Part shown: in pieces, positions 24,460-31,948 of the stretch
How the letters are laid out: each line of letters begins with the position of its first letter
Numbering within the stretch: the stretch's first letter is position 1
Made by a program: the position numbers and the translations under genes
The notes under the pieces: generated by a model
Seen by the model: only the letters and a program-made list of their open reading frames with translations
Told to the model about the DNA's origin: nothing
Databases searched by the model: none
Source of the DNA: Dactylosporangium siamense
GTDB lineage: Bacteria; Actinomycetota; Actinomycetes; Mycobacteriales; Micromonosporaceae
Reading direction: 5' to 3'
Assembly: GCF_016862795.1 (NCBI RefSeq)
Contig: NZ_BONQ01000120.1
Coordinates: 27,519 to 91,518 of the forward strand
DNA: 64,000 bases

Positions 24460-25268
24460 GCCGCACCGCCGGGGCGGATGGCGTCGGCGAGGGCGTTGAG
24501 GGCGGCGACCGCCACCATGATGAGGGCCGCGGGGATGACCGGCGCCCATGGTTGCTGGGACAGGAATCCGAGCTCGCTGGCGAGGACTCCTCCCCAGGTA
24601 GGAGCGGGCGGCTGGACGCCGATGCCGAGGAACGTCAGCGACGACACCGCGAGCAGCGCGCCGCCGGTGGCCTGTGCGGCGGTGACGGCGACGGTCGGCA
24701 CGACCTTGCCCCACACGTGGGTGCGCAGGATCCGCCATCGTGAGGCACCGAACAGTTCGGCGGCCTCGACGTAGTGGGCCCGGGTGAGGCTGAGCCCGGC
24801 GGCGCGGGTGACCCGGAAGAACAGCGGCGCGAAGAGCACGCCGATCGCCACCATCGCCTGGCTGAGACCGTTGCCGAGGATGCCGGTGACGGCGATCGCG
24901 AACACGATGAACGGCAGCGTCATCACGGCGTCGACGGCGCGCAGCAGCACCCATTCGACGGTCCGGCCGAGCCACAGCGACGCGAGGCCGGGCAGGACCC
25001 CGAGGGCGAGCCCGACGCCGACGCTCTCCAGGGCGGCGACGACCGTGGTGCCGGTGCCGGCGAGGAGCCGGCTGAACACGTCGCGGCCGAGGTAGTCGGT
25101 GCCGAACGGGTGGATCAGGCTCGGCCCGCGCAGTGCCAGGTCCGGGTCCTGCAGCAGCGGGTCGTGCGGCGCGACGGTCCCGCCGGCAACGGCGAGGAAC
25201 GTCACCACGGCCAGGACGCTGAGGGCGAGTCGCGCCGACGGGAGGCGGACGGCGGTCAGCGTGCTCAT
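24456..25268 (-). CDS. ABC importer permease (DppC type)
   Basis: 270 residues with about six membrane helices. HPFGTDYLGRDVFSRLLAGT is the conserved DppC N-terminal motif. The EAA loop reads YVEAAELFGASRWRILRTHVWGKVVP. LTFLGIGVQPPAPTWGGVLA is the C-terminal family signature. It forms the membrane channel with the DppB-type permease. ATG 25268 overlaps the stop of that gene by four bases. Confidence 0.92.
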   Translation of the reverse strand: MSTLTAVRLPSARLALSVLAVVTFLAVAGGTVAPHDPLLQDPDLALRGPSLIHPFGTDYLGRDVFSRLLAGTGTTVVAALESVGVGLALGVLPGLASLWLGRTVEWVLLRAVDAVMTLPFIVFAIAVTGILGNGLSQAMVAIGVLFAPLFFRVTRAAGLSLTRAHYVEAAELFGASRWRILRTHVWGKVVPTVAVTAAQATGGALLAVSSLTFLGIGVQPPAPTWGGVLASELGFLSQQPWAPVIPAALIMVAVAALNALADAIRPGGAA

Positions 25269-26275
25269 CGCTTGCCCTGCGGGGTCAGCCGCAGCACGGC
25301 GATGTTGACCAGGGTGTTGCAGATCAGCACGACCGTGACGGTGACCAGCAGGGTGCCCTGGATCAGCGGGACGTCGTGCTGCCCGGACGCCTGCAGCGCC
25401 AGCTGGGCCAGGCCCGGCAGGTTGAAGATCTTCTCGGTGACGACGGCGCCGCCGAGGATCATCGGCACGCCGATGCCCAGCACGGTGAGGGCTGGCCCGA
25501 TGGCGTTGCGCAGCGCGTGGCCGAACAGGACCCGGCGGGTGCCGAGGCCGCGCACGACGGCGCCGGTGACGTAGTTCTCGCCGAGCTGCCCGACCAGCGA
25601 GGTGCGCAGCTGCCGGGCGATGGAGGCGGCGATGTCGAGACTCAGCGCGAGCGCCGGCAGGATCGCGAAGCGCAGCCACTGGCCGAGGCCGTTCTCCAGG
25701 GGCACGTAGCCGCCGGCCGGCAGCGCCTTGAGCAGCACCGAGAAGATGATGATGAGGCCGATGCCGAGCACGAACGGTGGCAGCGTGCCGAGCGCGGAGG
25801 CGACGGCGGTGACGGTCCGGTCGAGGCGGCCGCCCTGCCGCAGCGCCGCGCCGATCCCGGCGGCCCCGCCGATGAGCACGGCCAGGAGGATCGCGAGGCC
25901 GGCCAGGGCGAGGTCGACGGGGAGCGCGGCGAAGATGCTGTCGGCGACCGGGATGGTGGTGAAGTACGACCGGCCGAGGTCGCCCCGCAGCGCCGAGAAC
26001 AGCCAGTCGACGTACTGCACCGGTAGTGGCCGGTCGAGGCCGAACTCGTGGTTCATCCGGGCGATGTCGGCCGGGGTCGCGGTCTCGCCGAGGACCGCGG
26101 CGGCCGGGTTGCTCGGCGACAGCGCGCCGAGCCCGAACGTCAGCAGCGACGAGAACACGAACACCACAACGGGCGTGGCGAGGGTACCGATCCAGCGTCG
26201 GGACCTCCGCTTCGGCGGCGCCGGGTCCGGCTTTGCCACAGCCACCGGAGCCGGTCGCGACAGCAGCGTCGTCAT
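25265..26275 (-). CDS. ABC importer permease (DppB type)
   Basis: 336 residues. After a charged N-terminus (KPDPAPPKRRSRRW), the first helix is followed by a large loop with FGLDRPLPVQYVDWLFSALRGDLGRSY, typical of DppB. LPPFVLGIGLIIIF and the EAA segment ENYVTGAVVRGLGTRRVLFGHALRNAIGPALTVLGIGVPMILGGAVVTEKIFNLPG are all present. It overlaps the binding-protein gene by four bases. Confidence 0.92.
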   Translation of the reverse strand: MTTLLSRPAPVAVAKPDPAPPKRRSRRWIGTLATPVVVFVFSSLLTFGLGALSPSNPAAAVLGETATPADIARMNHEFGLDRPLPVQYVDWLFSALRGDLGRSYFTTIPVADSIFAALPVDLALAGLAILLAVLIGGAAGIGAALRQGGRLDRTVTAVASALGTLPPFVLGIGLIIIFSVLLKALPAGGYVPLENGLGQWLRFAILPALALSLDIAASIARQLRTSLVGQLGENYVTGAVVRGLGTRRVLFGHALRNAIGPALTVLGIGVPMILGGAVVTEKIFNLPGLAQLALQASGQHDVPLIQGTLLVTVTVVLICNTLVNIAVLRLTPQGKR

Positions 26276-27804
26276 GACACGGTCACCCCTTCGAAGCGCT
26301 GGACGGCGGTGAACTCGGGGATCGCCGACACGTTTGCGCGGCGGGCGAGGATTCGCGGCACGCTGTAGAGGAAGACGTTGGGCATCGACTTGACCGCGAC
26401 CGCGGTCGCCGCCTGCAGGACGCTCGGGTAGGACGGGTCGTCCAGCGGGGTCCTGCTGACCTTCGCGAGGGCGTCGGCGAGCTCCGGCGGGGTCTGCCGG
26501 CCGGGGTTCATCAGCCCTTCCTTGCCGAACAGCACCTGGAACGCCTGGACGGCGGAGTCCCGGCCGGCGAACTGGTCGACGAACAGGGCCTTGCTGTGCT
26601 GGACGTACACCAGCTGCGTCGCCTGTGCCTGCGGGATGACCTCGATGGTGGCCTTGAACCCGGCGGCGTTGAGCTGCGACTGCAGCTGCTCCGGCACGCC
26701 CTCGGCCTTGGCGGTGGTGATGACGACCTCGACCGGCGAGGTGCCGTAGCTCGACTGGGCGAGGAGTTGCTTCGCCTTGTCGGGGTTGTGCTGGTAGATG
26801 CCTTCGAGGCTGTTGCTGTAGCCGGCGTAGCCCTTCGGGAACGGCTGGTAGGCGACGTCGCCGTGGCCGAACTGTGCGGTCTTGAGCAGCGCGGCCCGGT
26901 CGACGGCGTAGCGCAGTGCCTCGGTGACCTTCGGGTCGTCGAACGGCTTCTTGGCGATGTTGACGTCGAGGACCGCGACCACCAGCGACGGGATCACCTG
27001 GACCGGCAGGCCGGCGGCCTTGGCGGCCTCGACCTGGCTGCCGGGGATCTGCGCCACGTCGTACTGCCCGGACTGCAGTGCGGCCACGACCGTGGCGGGC
27101 TCCGGCAGCGGGTAGGCCTCGAAGCCGCCGAGCTTGATGTTCGCGGCGTCCCAGTAGTCGGGGTTGCGGGTGAGGGTGGCCTTGGCGTTCTGCACATACG
27201 CGGTGAGCGTGAACGGCCCGGCGCCGACGGGCTTGGTCGCGAGCGCCGTGGCGTCGGCCTCGAACGCCGCCGGGCTGACGATCATGCCGGTCTTGCCGGC
27301 GAAGAGGTTCGGGATCTGGTAGTCGGCCTGGGCGAGGCCGATGACCACGGTGGTGGCGTCGGGCGCGGTGACCGACTTGACGTTGGCGAGCTGCGCGGCG
27401 ATGAGCGACTTGGGGAAGTCGCGGCCGCGCTCCAGGCTCTTCTTCACCGCGGTCGCGTCCAGGGCGGTGCCGTCGCTGAACTTGAGGCCGGGCCGCAGCG
27501 TGAACGTCAGCGTGGTGCCGGCGGCGTCGTACTTCCAGCCGGTCGCGAGGGCCGGGACGGCGTTGCCCTTCTCGTCGAGCTTGGTGAGGCCGGCGTAGAC
27601 CAGCGACAGCAGGTGCACGTCCCAGCCGGCGGACGAGGTGACCGGGTCCCAGCTGGTGACGGTGGACCAGCCCCACTTGAGGGTGCCGCCGGCGGTGCCG
27701 CCGGGGCCGGCGACCGTCCCGTCACCGCAGGCGGCGAGCAGGGTCGCGGTGCCGGCTGCGGCACCAAGTCCGAGGAACGACCTGCGGGTCAGCGATGAGC
27801 TCAT
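26272..27804 (-). CDS. ABC importer solute-binding lipoprotein (family 5, DppA/OppA type)
   Basis: 510 residues. A twin-arginine plus lipobox signal (LTRRSFLGLGAAAGTATLLAACGDG) makes it an anchored lipoprotein with Cys near residue 26. The family-5 signature appears in LKFSDGTALDATAVKKSLERGRDFP and VTEALRYAVDRAALLKTAQFGHG. Members bind peptides, nickel or small organics. Here the downstream oxygenases and the leader peptide suggest an organosulfur ligand, which is inference. First structural gene of the operon, 116 bp after the leader peptide. Confidence 0.9.
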   Translation of the reverse strand: MSSSLTRRSFLGLGAAAGTATLLAACGDGTVAGPGGTAGGTLKWGWSTVTSWDPVTSSAGWDVHLLSLVYAGLTKLDEKGNAVPALATGWKYDAAGTTLTFTLRPGLKFSDGTALDATAVKKSLERGRDFPKSLIAAQLANVKSVTAPDATTVVIGLAQADYQIPNLFAGKTGMIVSPAAFEADATALATKPVGAGPFTLTAYVQNAKATLTRNPDYWDAANIKLGGFEAYPLPEPATVVAALQSGQYDVAQIPGSQVEAAKAAGLPVQVIPSLVVAVLDVNIAKKPFDDPKVTEALRYAVDRAALLKTAQFGHGDVAYQPFPKGYAGYSNSLEGIYQHNPDKAKQLLAQSSYGTSPVEVVITTAKAEGVPEQLQSQLNAAGFKATIEVIPQAQATQLVYVQHSKALFVDQFAGRDSAVQAFQVLFGKEGLMNPGRQTPPELADALAKVSRTPLDDPSYPSVLQAATAVAVKSMPNVFLYSVPRILARRANVSAIPEFTAVQRFEGVTVS

Positions 27805-27920
27805 GGGGACGGAAGCCTTTCGAAGGTGTCGTGGGGTGCTTGAGGGTGCACGGAACCGTCCGCAGCGGGTGCGGCTTCAAGGAAGAGATGGGCGACAGGC
27901 CCGAAGAGATCGACGGTGAC

Positions 27921-27995
27921 TTATCGACAGAGGGCGCTGGCCGTGCGCCGGAAGTCGACGTAGCGACGAACTACGCCGGGGTGGGTCGATGTCAT
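27921..27995 (-). CDS. sulfur-responsive leader peptide (24 residues)
   Basis: ATG 27995 opens a 24-codon frame: MTSTHPGVVRRYVDFR followed by RTASALCR and TAA. The core RRYVDFRRTASALCR matches the actinobacterial leader peptides with an RRHVDLLRVSSALCR-like core, which precede sulfate, sulfonate and cysteine operons. The penultimate Cys codon (TGT) lets ribosome pausing at low cysteinyl-tRNA switch on the genes beyond. The 116 bp between its stop and the binding-protein gene would hold the attenuator. The gene is too short for usual ORF calling. Confidence 0.8.
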   Translation of the reverse strand: MTSTHPGVVRRYVDFRRTASALCR

Positions 27996-28028
27996 GTGCC
28001 CATCATGCGGACGCCGCTTCAGTGTCGT

Positions 28029-28055
28029 CAATAGCCATCGGGAAGTGTCCTATTG
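28029..28055. promoter_or_regulatory. dyad upstream of the leader peptide, candidate promoter/operator
   Basis: CAATAG (28029-28034) and CTATTG (28050-28055) form an inverted repeat with a 15-bp centre. A second pair, CCATCGG (28035-28041) and CCGATGG (28068-28074), overlaps it. This A+T-richer stretch, 34-80 bp upstream of the leader-peptide start, is the likely promoter of the sulfur operon. Which protein binds, if any, is unknown. Confidence 0.4.
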
Positions 28056-28086
28056 TTCGAGACAAATCCGATGGTTTTTATAGGAG

Positions 28087-28857
28087 TTATCGGGCCGGGG
28101 CGACGCGCTCGACCGCGTCCACGTACTGCTGCAGGGGCCGCCAACCCGGCACGATTTCCCTGCCCAGAGGCCCTTCGAAGAGCAGCGTGGGCAGCGCGTA
28201 GCGCAGACCGCCGTCGATCGGCTTAGCCGCGCCGCAGTGTGGACCCGGCGCGGTGAGGCCGATCACCTCGGCCGCCGGGCGGCGGGTCTCCAGCCAGTCC
28301 GCGCGCACGGCGGCCTCGATCCGCGGGTCCTCCAGGTCCCGGGCGAAGGCGTCGAGATCGAGGCCCTCGACCCCCGCCGCCGCGGCCAGGACGCGCTCGG
28401 CGGTGTCGGCCGGCTCACCCCTGAGGAACATCGCCTCGCGGAGCCTTCTCAGGACGGCGCCCTCGACGCCCTGCCGGGCCGCGGCCTTGGCGCCGATCGA
28501 CGCCGGCCACGAGCTCAGCGCGACCCGCTCCAGCCGGGCCGGGCAGGGCGCGCCGGTGTGCTCGGAGACCTGCTGGACGAACCGGAAGTACCAGGCGGTC
28601 TCCGCGGCCGGGTCCGGCGGCGGGTCGTCGTCGAGGTCGAACAGGATGCCGTACACCCGGCGCCACCGGGACCGGCCCCCGGTCAGCTCGCGCAGCCGCT
28701 GGAACGTCGGCTCCGACCCCCACGCCCACGGGCACATCGGGTCGGTGAACTCGACGACCTCCAGGGCCTGCTTCAGAAGGGGGGTCGGTGCGAGGCGAGG
28801 TCCAGGCGTCGGCTGGGGCCGCAGCCCGGCCATCCCTTCTGAAGCAGGCCCTGGCAC
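28087..28857 (-). CDS. DsbA family (FrnE-like) thioredoxin-fold protein
   Basis: The core begins LEVVEFTDPMCPWAWGSEPTFQRL, the thioredoxin-fold strand with a CPWA active site (second Cys replaced by Ala, as in many actinobacterial DsbA-family proteins). It ends ALPTLLFEGPLGREIVPGWRPLQQYVDAV, with the cis-Pro region in YALPTLLF. The start is unsure: GTG 28857 or ATG 28833 add a Pro-rich stretch of about 35 residues that has no counterpart in the family and is encoded inside a 94-bp inverted-repeat structure. It may act as an isomerase, a glutathione-S-transferase-like enzyme or a mycothiol-linked reductase. Third gene of an Rrf2-cupin-DsbA operon. Confidence 0.75.
   Translation of the reverse strand: MPGPASEGMAGLRPQPTPGPRLAPTPLLKQALEVVEFTDPMCPWAWGSEPTFQRLRELTGGRSRWRRVYGILFDLDDDPPPDPAAETAWYFRFVQQVSEHTGAPCPARLERVALSSWPASIGAKAAARQGVEGAVLRRLREAMFLRGEPADTAERVLAAAAGVEGLDLDAFARDLEDPRIEAAVRADWLETRRPAAEVIGLTAPGPHCGAAKPIDGGLRYALPTLLFEGPLGREIVPGWRPLQQYVDAVERVAPAR
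28761..28854. repeat. perfect 21-bp inverted repeat around a 52-bp loop
   Basis: The left arm (28761-28781) begins CCAGGGCCTGCTTC and the right arm (28834-28854) ends GAAGCAGGCCCTGG; all 21 positions pair. The left arm lies in the first family-like codons of the DsbA-like gene, and the right arm covers its apparent start region just after the cupin gene's stop. In the transcript it would form a very stable hairpin over the ribosome site. Confidence 0.85.
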
Positions 28858-28859
28858 GG

Positions 28860-29291
28860 TCAGTCCGTTTCCGTCTCGGTCCCGGCCGTGAACAGACTCG
28901 GCAGGTTGACCACGATGCCCTCCTGGCTGCTGCGGGCGATGACCACGACCGCCTCCTCCTCGCCCGGGTTCTCCTCGCGGTGCGGCACGAACGGCGGCAC
29001 GAAGATGTAGTCGCCGGGCTCGGTCTCGAGCCTTCGTTCGACGCCGTCCTCGGCGAACACGAACACCGGGTGACCGGAGACGACGTAGATGGCGGTCTCG
29101 GCCTCGCCGTGATGATGGTCGCCGGAACTGGTCGCCGGGGCGACATGCGTCTGGCCCATCCAGACCTTCTCCGAGCCGACGGTCTTGCCCGAAACGGCTT
29201 CCAGGCGGGTCATCCCGCTGGTCTGCCGGGTGTCGCCGCTGAGCTCCCTACCCTTGATGTGCCGCAGCGGGGTGTGCCAGTGATCGGTCAT
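28860..29291 (-). CDS. cupin domain protein
   Basis: 143 residues with an intact metal-binding cupin. Motif 1 is SSGDHHHGEAETAIYVVSGHPVFVF (two His of the HHH plus Glu). Motif 2 is LETEPGDYIFVPPFVPHREENPG with its His. The C-terminal EEEAVVVIARSSQEGIVVNLPSL matches small cupins found near sulfur or redox genes. ATG 29291 gives the usual N-terminus. It follows the rrf2 gene by 10 bp and precedes the DsbA-like gene by two bases, so the three are one operon. Confidence 0.82.
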   Translation of the reverse strand: MTDHWHTPLRHIKGRELSGDTRQTSGMTRLEAVSGKTVGSEKVWMGQTHVAPATSSGDHHHGEAETAIYVVSGHPVFVFAEDGVERRLETEPGDYIFVPPFVPHREENPGEEEAVVVIARSSQEGIVVNLPSLFTAGTETETD

Positions 29292-29301
29292 GTTCGCATC
29301 C

Positions 29302-29751
29302 TTACTTGGAGCTGCCGACGAGGCCCAGCAGCGACGCGGCGGGCTCGGCCGGCGCATCGGTGAGCAGGTCGGCGATGGTGACGCCGGTCAGGATCTCCTC
29401 GGTGCGGGCCTGGATCGCGCGCCAGACCGCGGTCACGCCGGGCGCCCTGGTCGCGTCGGCCGGGCCTTCGACGCTCTCACCGTGCACGGTCATCAGCTCG
29501 CCGTCGACCGCGCCGACGACGTCGGCAAGGGTGATCGTGGCGGCGTCGCGGCCGAGCCAGTATCCGCCTTCACAGCCGCGCTGGCTGCGCACCAGGCCGG
29601 TCCGGCGCAGGTCGCGCATGACGGACTTGAGGAACCGGTAAGGAATGTGCTGGGCGGCCGCGATCCCCTCGCAGACCAGTGGGCGACCGGCGTCCGCCGC
29701 CAGCTCCACCAGTGCACGGATCGCGTAGTCCGCCTTCGCCGATATGCGCAT
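29302..29751 (-). CDS. Rrf2 family transcriptional regulator
   Basis: 149 residues. MRISAKADYAIRALVELAA, then IAAAQHIPYRFLKSVMRDLRRTGLVRSQRGCEGGYWLGRDAATITLADVVGAVDG, is the complete Rrf2 winged helix. The three Cys that hold the Fe-S cluster in IscR/NsrR are missing from the usual loop; only Cys 27 and Cys 60 remain. That resembles CymR-type members, which sense cysteine status through a partner enzyme. It heads the Rrf2-cupin-DsbA operon and is divergent from the exported protein at 29913. Confidence 0.88.
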   Translation of the reverse strand: MRISAKADYAIRALVELAADAGRPLVCEGIAAAQHIPYRFLKSVMRDLRRTGLVRSQRGCEGGYWLGRDAATITLADVVGAVDGELMTVHGESVEGPADATRAPGVTAVWRAIQARTEEILTGVTIADLLTDAPAEPAASLLGLVGSSK

Positions 29752-29793
29752 CGCGGGTCCTCGCCGACGGGTTGATCGCTACTCCGGAAACCC

Positions 29794-29846
29794 TACCAAA
29801 AGACTTCGGTATGTATCCATTGCCTCGGGCGCATTAAAGTCCTTTA
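29794..29846. promoter_or_regulatory. two related dyads in the rrf2 promoter region
   Basis: TACC-aaaagacttc-GGTA (29794-29811) and TAAAG-TC-CTTTA (29835-29846) lie upstream of rrf2. Read on opposite strands they share a core close to AAA(A/G)GACTT, suggesting two copies of one operator. Their position fits autoregulation by the Rrf2 protein. The divergent gene at 29913 may be under the same control. Confidence 0.45.
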
Positions 29847-29912
29847 GTCCGTTTTGTCGTTAAGGTCACCAGTGGCCGGGCACGACGCCCGGCCGGACGG
29901 GAGCGACGAAGC

Positions 29913-30692
29913 ATGAACCGCAGAAGTCTGCTGCTGGGCGCCGGCGCGGTGGGCCTCACGGCCGCCGTCGGCGGCGCCGCGATCGCGGTGGCCGCACCGG
30001 AGGACACCGAGGCGGGCCGGCGCCCCCAGCCGCTGCTCACCTGGGAACTGACCGGTGGCTTCGTCCCCGCCGGCTGGAACGCGCTGCGCGCCCCGCGCCT
30101 CGCCGCCTACGACGACGGCACCCTCATCGCCGACGCGGCCCGCCGCCTGAAGATCGGCCAGGGCACGCTGCGCTCGCTGCGCAACCACGCGACCGCCGTG
30201 CTGCGCGACCCCGCGAACACCCGCCGCCGCCCCGGTGCCCCGATGATCGCCGACGTGCCGTCGACGGTGTTCACGCTGCGCGCCAACGGCCGCCGCTCCC
30301 GCGCCCAGTTCGAGGGGCTCGAGGAGACCCGCCCGGACCGCGCGTACCCGCCGGCGTCGTACTCACTGCTGGACCACCTCGCCCAGCTGCGCGACCGCAC
30401 GCTGAAGAGCGGCTCGCCGTTCCACCCGGACGCGGTCCGGCTCATCGCGGTCCTGCTCGACGCGTCCCAGCCGCCGCAGCAGCCGACCGTGGTCGAGCCG
30501 TGGCCGGCCGGGGTGCCGGTGCCGCACCTGCGCAGGGACGAGTTCGTCGCGCAGCTCGACCTCCGCGACCGGCCGGCCCGCGCCCTGCTGCGTGCCGTGC
30601 CACGCCCCGACCCCACCCGCTGGCCGGTCTTCGCCACCGCGGACGGCAACCGCTTCCAGGTCAACCACCGCTTCCTGCTGCCACACGAGTAG
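29913..30692 (+). CDS. exported hypothetical protein
   Basis: 259 residues. A signal peptide with a twin-arginine look (NRRSLLLGAGAVGLTAAVGGAAIAVAA) is followed by a soluble, Arg- and Pro-rich domain rich in short turns (PLLTWELTGGFVPAGWNALRAPRLAAYDDGTLIADAARRL). No enzyme motif is recognised. WELTGGF and YDDGTLI-type strands suggest a beta-rich envelope protein. GGGAGCGACG precedes the ATG. Alone on its strand, divergent from rrf2. Confidence 0.6.
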   Translation: MNRRSLLLGAGAVGLTAAVGGAAIAVAAPEDTEAGRRPQPLLTWELTGGFVPAGWNALRAPRLAAYDDGTLIADAARRLKIGQGTLRSLRNHATAVLRDPANTRRRPGAPMIADVPSTVFTLRANGRRSRAQFEGLEETRPDRAYPPASYSLLDHLAQLRDRTLKSGSPFHPDAVRLIAVLLDASQPPQQPTVVEPWPAGVPVPHLRRDEFVAQLDLRDRPARALLRAVPRPDPTRWPVFATADGNRFQVNHRFLLPHE

Positions 30693-30715
30693 CCCCGGGC
30701 CGCGTCAACCCCGCG

Positions 30716-31948
30716 TCAACCCCGCGGGAGCGGCGGGGCGCGCCGGACGGCCGGGCTGATCGTCGCGGCGACGGCGGTGGCGAGCATGACGCCGGTCAGG
30801 GTCAGGATCGTGCCGGTCGGGCCGGCGCCGGCCAGCAGCAGCCCGGCGCCGAGCGACCCGATCGGCATGACGCCCCAGGAGACCGTCATCGCCGCGCTGG
30901 TGACGCGGCCCAGCAGCTCGTTGGGGACCAGCAGGGCGCTGTAGCTGACGATCACGACGTTCCACAGTGGCCCGACGAACGCGGTGGCCGCGCCGATCGC
31001 GCCGATCTGCAGGGCGTTGGTGGTGAGCAGGAAGAGCGGCAGCAGCGCGGTCCAGATCCAGTTGACCCCGATGATGACCATCTTGGGGCTGAGGTGGCGA
31101 TGCAGCCTGGTCGCCGCCAGCGCGCCGAGCAGGCCGCCGCCGGAGTAGACGCCGAGCATCGTGCCGATCTCACCGGCGGTGGCGCCGCGGCGCTGGGCGA
31201 GCACGACGAGGACGAGGACCAGCGCCTGGAAGACCAGGTTGCTGGCGGCGATCAGCAGGATCGCGGCCCGGATCAGCGGGTGCCGCCAGATCCAGCGCAG
31301 GCCGGCGGCGGTCGCCCGCCAGAGGGGTTCGGCCGGGGCGACGGGCCCGCTGCGCAGCTCCTTGCGCAGCGACAACAGCGCGACCGAGGCGGCGGCGTAG
31401 GAGATCGCGTCGACCAGGAACGGCAGCGTGCGGTCCAACCCGAAGAGCAGGCCGCCGATCGGGCCGCCGGCCAGCGCCGCACCCCGGCCGCGGGCCTCGT
31501 TCTGGGCGAGCGCCGTGGGCAGCTGCGCGGCCGGCACGATGACGGGCAGGGCCGCGGTCTCGGCCAGGCCGAAGAAGACGGCGCACATGCCCTGCACGAA
31601 CGCGACCACGACCAGCTGCGCGACGGTGAGCGCGTCCAGCCACTGGGCGATCGGGACGCTCAGCAGCGCCAGCCCTGCGAGGGCCTCGCTGGCCCGCAGG
31701 ATCCGGCGGCGGTCCCACCGGTCCACCAGCGGCCCGGCCGGGAGCTGGGCGACGAGGAAGGGCAGCGTGCCCGCCGCCGCGACGAGGCCCGCGTCGGCGG
31801 CCGATCCGGTGGTGGCCAGCACCAGCAGCGGCATCGCGGTCGCGCTGATCCGGGCGCCGAGGGCGGAGACGACCTGCCCGCTCCAGAGCGTGACGAAGTC
31901 GCGGTTGCGCCACAGCGGCGGCGCGCCCGGTTCGGTCACCCGGGTCAC
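30716..31948 (-). CDS. MFS transporter (drug-export type)
   Basis: 410 residues with 10-12 membrane helices. The MFS loop 2-3 motif reads AGPLVDRWDRRRILRASEA. GLFFGLAETAALPVIVP and NEARGRGAALAGGPIGGLLFGLD are typical of the TetV/macrolide-efflux branch. GTG 31948 overlaps the stop of the arsR-type gene (GTGA), so the transporter and its regulator are translated together. It likely exports a hydrophobic compound sensed by that regulator. Confidence 0.85.
   Translation of the reverse strand: MTRVTEPGAPPLWRNRDFVTLWSGQVVSALGARISATAMPLLVLATTGSAADAGLVAAAGTLPFLVAQLPAGPLVDRWDRRRILRASEALAGLALLSVPIAQWLDALTVAQLVVVAFVQGMCAVFFGLAETAALPVIVPAAQLPTALAQNEARGRGAALAGGPIGGLLFGLDRTLPFLVDAISYAAASVALLSLRKELRSGPVAPAEPLWRATAAGLRWIWRHPLIRAAILLIAASNLVFQALVLVLVVLAQRRGATAGEIGTMLGVYSGGGLLGALAATRLHRHLSPKMVIIGVNWIWTALLPLFLLTTNALQIGAIGAATAFVGPLWNVVIVSYSALLVPNELLGRVTSAAMTVSWGVMPIGSLGAGLLLAGAGPTGTILTLTGVMLATAVAATISPAVRRAPPLPRG

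Noticed and set aside
28087..28833. Treating the Pro-rich N-terminus of the DsbA-like protein as a signal peptide
   Set aside because: It lacks a hydrophobic core and is encoded by the inverted-repeat loop, so it is not an export signal.
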